From assembly GCF_004361695.1 (NCBI RefSeq), contig NZ_SNVW01000006.1:151275-215274 (forward strand): a stretch of DNA of 64,000 bases, read 5' to 3'. The notes under the pieces are model-generated. The model had not been told where the DNA came from, searched no databases, and saw nothing but the letters and a program-made list of their open reading frames with translations. Each line of letters starts with the position of its first letter. The first letter of the stretch is position 1. Shown one piece after another: positions 61,660 through 64,000 of the stretch. This stretch comes from Curtobacterium flaccumfaciens (GTDB lineage: Bacteria > Actinomycetota > Actinomycetes > Actinomycetales > Microbacteriaceae). Made by a program: the position numbers and the translations under genes.

Positions 61660-62277
61660 ATGACGGATCCCAAGGACGACGTCCCCAACGAGGACGAGCC
61701 CCAGGTCGAGGGTGACGCCACCAACGCCGAGCAGCCGGAGGACCTCATCGAGGCCGAAGGTCCCGACGTCGAGGTGCCCAGCGACCTGAGCCCCGAGGAC
61801 CAGGCACTGCTCGACGACGCCGCTCGCGGAATCCAGGAGGACAAGCTGTCCGACTCGGACCGCGACCTCGTCGCCGAGATGCGCGCGGACATGCTCCGTG
61901 CGCAGGCCGAACTGGTGAACTTCCGGAAGCGCGTCGAGCGCGACCGCGAGGCCAACCGCGAGGTCGCCATCGCCGAGGTCGTCCGGGCTCTCCTGCCGGC
62001 GCTCGACGACCTGACCCGCGCCGAGGCGCACGGCGACCTGACCGAGGGCCCCATGCAGGTCATCGGCCAGAAGATCCGCGGCGGCTTCGAGAAGTTCAAG
62101 CTCGTGCAGATCGGCGAGAAGGGCGAGTCCTTCGACCCGAACATCCACGAGGCGATCGTGCAGCTCCCGACACCGGGCGCCACCGGCCAGACCGTGGCGG
62201 ACGTCGTCGAGCCGGGCTACAAGCTCGGCGAGCGCGTGCTCCGTGCGGCCAAGGTCGCGGTGGCGGTCCCGGCCTGA
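61660..62277 (+). CDS. grpE: Nucleotide exchange factor GrpE
   Basis: A 205-residue protein with an acidic, disordered N-terminus, a long helix (DMLRAQAELVNFRKRVERDR) and a C-terminal beta wing (QIGEKGESFDPNIHEAIVQ). It ejects ADP from DnaK. Its ATG is 2 bp after the dnaK stop. ILPGLDDLTRA-like LLPALDDLTRAEAHGD in the middle is the usual GrpE signature region. Confidence 0.95.
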   Translation: MTDPKDDVPNEDEPQVEGDATNAEQPEDLIEAEGPDVEVPSDLSPEDQALLDDAARGIQEDKLSDSDRDLVAEMRADMLRAQAELVNFRKRVERDREANREVAIAEVVRALLPALDDLTRAEAHGDLTEGPMQVIGQKIRGGFEKFKLVQIGEKGESFDPNIHEAIVQLPTPGATGQTVADVVEPGYKLGERVLRAAKVAVAVPA

Positions 62278-62315
62278 GCCGGGCAGCGGTGCGGCAGGAC
62301 GAAAGGTAGGTATCC

Positions 62316-63323
62316 GTGGCCAGTCAGGACTGGTTCGACAAGGACTTCTACAAGGTCCTCGGGGTGTCCAAGGACGCCTCCGACGCCGAGCTGAAGAAGA
62401 CCTACCGGAAGCTCGCACGGCAGTTCCACCCGGACTCCAACCCGGGTGACGCTGCCGCCGAGAACCGCTTCAAGGAGATCAGCGAGGCCTACTCGGTGCT
62501 CTCCGACAAGGAGCAGCGCCAGGAGTACGACCAGGTCCGCGCCATGGGTTCCGGCGCTCGCTTCACGGCGGGTGGCGGAGGCCAGGGCGGCGGGTTCGAG
62601 GACGTCTTCGGGGGCATGTTCGGGCAGCAGGGCGGCGGGCAGCGTGTCCGCTTCGGCCAGAGCGGCGGCGGTGCCGGCGGCTTCGAGGACATCCTCGGCG
62701 GCATGTTCGGTGGCGGCGCGGGCGGCGGCTTCGGCCAGCCCTCCGGCGGCTACCGCGGCTTCGGCGGTCCGACGAAGGGGCGCGACGTCACCGCGACGAC
62801 GACGCTCGACTTCACCACCGCGATCGCCGGCGAGACGGTCAAGCTCTCGCAGGGCAACGGCCGCCCGGTGAACGTCCGCATCCCCGCGGGCGTCGCCGAC
62901 GGCCAGAAGATCCGGCTCCGTGGGCGCGGGGAACCGTCGCCCGACGGCGGTGAGGCCGGTGACCTCGTGGTCACCGTGACCGTCCGGAAGCACCCGGTCT
63001 TCGAGCGCGACGGGCAGAACCTCCGCCTGGACGTCCCCGTGACGTTCGTCGAGGCAGCGCTCGGCGCGACGATCCAGGTCCCGACGCTCGGCGGCGAGCC
63101 CGTCAAGCTGAAGGTCGCTTCCGGCACGCCGTCGGGTCGCGTCCTCCGCGTCAAGGGCCGCGGTGTCACGACCAAGAACGGGACGGGCGACCTGCTCGCC
63201 ACCGTCCAGGTCGCGGTGCCGTCGCACCTGTCCGACAAGGCGCGCGAGGCCGTCGAGGCGCTCGCGGAGGCCCTGCCGGACGAGAACCCGCGCGAGGACC
63301 TCCTCGCCAAGGCGCGCAGCTGA
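62316..63323 (+). CDS. dnaJ: Chaperone DnaJ without zinc finger
   Basis: A 335-residue J-protein. The J domain (about residues 8-75) has the HPD motif in ARQFHPDSNPGD. A Gly/Phe-rich region with FEDVFGGMF and FEDILGGMF repeats (about 85-150) follows, and then the C-terminal substrate-binding domains (VNVRIPAGVADGQKIRLRGRG). No CxxCxGxG zinc motifs are present, so it is a type II (CbpA-like) DnaJ rather than type I. It starts at GTG 62316 after AAAGG. It stimulates the DnaK ATPase. Confidence 0.95.
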   Translation: MASQDWFDKDFYKVLGVSKDASDAELKKTYRKLARQFHPDSNPGDAAAENRFKEISEAYSVLSDKEQRQEYDQVRAMGSGARFTAGGGGQGGGFEDVFGGMFGQQGGGQRVRFGQSGGGAGGFEDILGGMFGGGAGGGFGQPSGGYRGFGGPTKGRDVTATTTLDFTTAIAGETVKLSQGNGRPVNVRIPAGVADGQKIRLRGRGEPSPDGGEAGDLVVTVTVRKHPVFERDGQNLRLDVPVTFVEAALGATIQVPTLGGEPVKLKVASGTPSGRVLRVKGRGVTTKNGTGDLLATVQVAVPSHLSDKAREAVEALAEALPDENPREDLLAKARS

Positions 63324-63360
63324 CGCGCGCGTTGACAACGCAAGAAACGCAGTAGACCGG

Positions 63361-63411
63361 GCCTGGAGGCGCGGCGCGGCTTCCTGACGGACGCTCGCCG
63401 AGCCTCCAGGC
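63361..63411. repeat. Dispersed palindrome, GGAGGC family, between dnaJ and hspR
   Basis: GCCTGGAGGC (63361-63370) and GCCTCCAGGC (63402-63411) are perfect 10-bp arms around a longer centre, followed by TTTT. It could partly terminate the operon before hspR, lowering repressor level relative to chaperones. Confidence 0.65.
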
Positions 63412-63449
63412 TGGTTTTCAGACCACGCGAACGACGGAAGGAGCACTCG

Positions 63450-63869
63450 ATGACCGACATGGACGAGAACTCGCCCGTCTTCGCGATCGCGGTGGCGGCG
63501 GAGCTGGCCGAGATGCACCCGCAGACGCTGCGGCAGTACGACCGGCTCGGCCTGGTCGTGCCTGGGCGGACCCGCGGTGGATCGCGCCGGTACTCGATGC
63601 GGGACATCGCGCAGCTGCGTGAGATCGCGCGACTCGGTTCCGAGGGGGTGTCGCTGGAGGGGATCCGGCGGGTGCTCGAGCTCGAGAACGAGAACAAGGA
63701 ACTGCGGGACCGGGTGCGGGAGCTCGAGACGGCGTTGGCCGATCAGCTCATCAGCCGGCCGGGTGCGCGGGTGTTCGCGGCCACGGCGAGTGGTGCGGCG
63801 ATCTCGTTGAAGGCGGGGTCGCGGCCGCAGCGGAACACGCAGATCGTGTTGTGGCGGCCGCCGCGCTGA
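63450..63869 (+). CDS. hspR: Heat-shock repressor HspR (MerR family)
   Basis: A 139-residue MerR-type regulator. The helix-turn-helix and wing are AAELAEMHPQTLRQYDRLGL and TRGGSRRYSMRDIAQLREI; a coiled helix follows (LELENENKELRDRVRELETAL) and a C-terminal tail. HspR binds HAIR sequences with DnaK as co-repressor, making a feedback loop. Two HAIR-like sites precede dnaK. GGAAGGAG lies before the ATG at 63450. Confidence 0.93.
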   Translation: MTDMDENSPVFAIAVAAELAEMHPQTLRQYDRLGLVVPGRTRGGSRRYSMRDIAQLREIARLGSEGVSLEGIRRVLELENENKELRDRVRELETALADQLISRPGARVFAATASGAAISLKAGSRPQRNTQIVLWRPPR

Positions 63870-63883
63870 CGCTTGTCGAACGG

Positions 63884-63924
63884 ACAACGCCCCCGTCCTC
63901 CTTTGTGGAGGGCGGGGGCGTTGT
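63884..63924. terminator. Bidirectional hairpin between hspR and the right-edge gene
   Basis: Arms ACAACGCCCCCGTCCTCC (63884-63901) and GGAGGGCGGGGGCGTTGT (63907-63924) pair with one mismatch around TTTGT. It lies between convergent gene ends. Confidence 0.8.
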
Positions 63925-63944
63925 GGTGTTCGGTTGTGTGTTGG

Positions 63945-64000
63945 TCAGTTGACGATCTTGACGTCGTGGCTGGTGTAGGTGGTCTTGCCGCCCTTGGTGG
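63945..64000 (-). CDS. 3' end of a probable paralogue of the giant Ig-like protein (partial)
   Basis: Only the last 17 codons and the stop are visible: TKGGKTTYTSHDVKIVN. The end of the giant protein reads RTKGGKLVMTHVTVRVQ, so spacing and pattern (TKGGK, then a beta strand and the stop) match, including DNA identity over CCGCCCTTGGTG. A second large surface protein therefore probably begins beyond the right edge. The match is short, so the call is moderate. Confidence 0.6.
   Translation of the reverse strand, partial: TKGGKTTYTSHDVKIVN

Overview
The window is high-GC (about 70%), densely coded actinobacterial chromosome with many 4-nt ATGA/GTGA gene overlaps. A complete C50-carotenoid operon (idi, crtE, crtB, crtI, crtYe, crtYf-crtEb), an HspR-controlled dnaK operon and DUF3151/DUF3060 proteins point to Microbacteriaceae, probably Curtobacterium or a close relative. 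The genus is an inference from gene content. I see no tRNA, rRNA, transposase, integrase or CRISPR array.

Layout. 1-2.1 kb: the start of a sugar ABC-transporter ATPase gene (runs off the left edge) and a LacI regulator, each preceded by a matching 16-bp operator. 2.1-9.5 kb: a carbohydrate/polyol operon (MFS transporter, SDR dehydrogenase, FAD oxidase, FGGY kinase) whose leader carries a very strong intrinsic terminator. Close by is glpP, encoding a GlpP-family antiterminator, next to corA; I propose that GlpP reads the leader terminator. 9.5-15.4 kb: carotenoid genes, with idi and crtE divergent over only 21 bp and crtYf fused in frame to crtEb. 15.5-22 kb: assorted housekeeping and membrane genes (Gfo/Idh oxidoreductase, DUF3618-like, YihY, DedA-like, SDR, ABC-F, DUF3151).

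22-28.7 kb: a lactose/galactoside operon in which binding protein, two permeases and GH2 beta-galactosidase all overlap by 4 nt. 28.8-35.7 kb: a small secreted protein, an acyltransferase, an eRF1/Vms1-like protein, an MFS/GntR divergent pair with a tandem TGGTATACCA operator, a 50-aa ORF and a second LacI regulator. 35.9-43.6 kb: a beta-glucoside operon with an Opp/Dpp-type transporter (two ATPases fused in one chain), a hydrolase and a GH1 beta-glucosidase lacking a canonical start codon; a LacI operator sits inside its promoter.

43.6-64 kb: cell-surface region. Two small secreted proteins, an ankyrin protein and an O-antigen-ligase-like polymerase lie on the minus strand. A capsule/EPS operon (Wzz-BY-kinase, LMW phosphatase, two glycosyltransferases) lies on the plus strand. 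Then come a flippase, a DUF3060 lipoprotein and a 1,819-residue secreted protein built from Ig-like repeats. Three promoters here share a CATG-extended -10 and may form a regulon. The dnaK-grpE-dnaJ-hspR operon, with two HAIR-like sites, sits between the giant gene and the 3' end of a probable paralogue at the right edge.

Several palindrome families are scattered through the window. The commonest, core GGCCTGGAGGCGCG/CGCGCCTCCAGGCC, mostly lies at gene 3' ends but in two cases appears to have been captured inside coding sequence.
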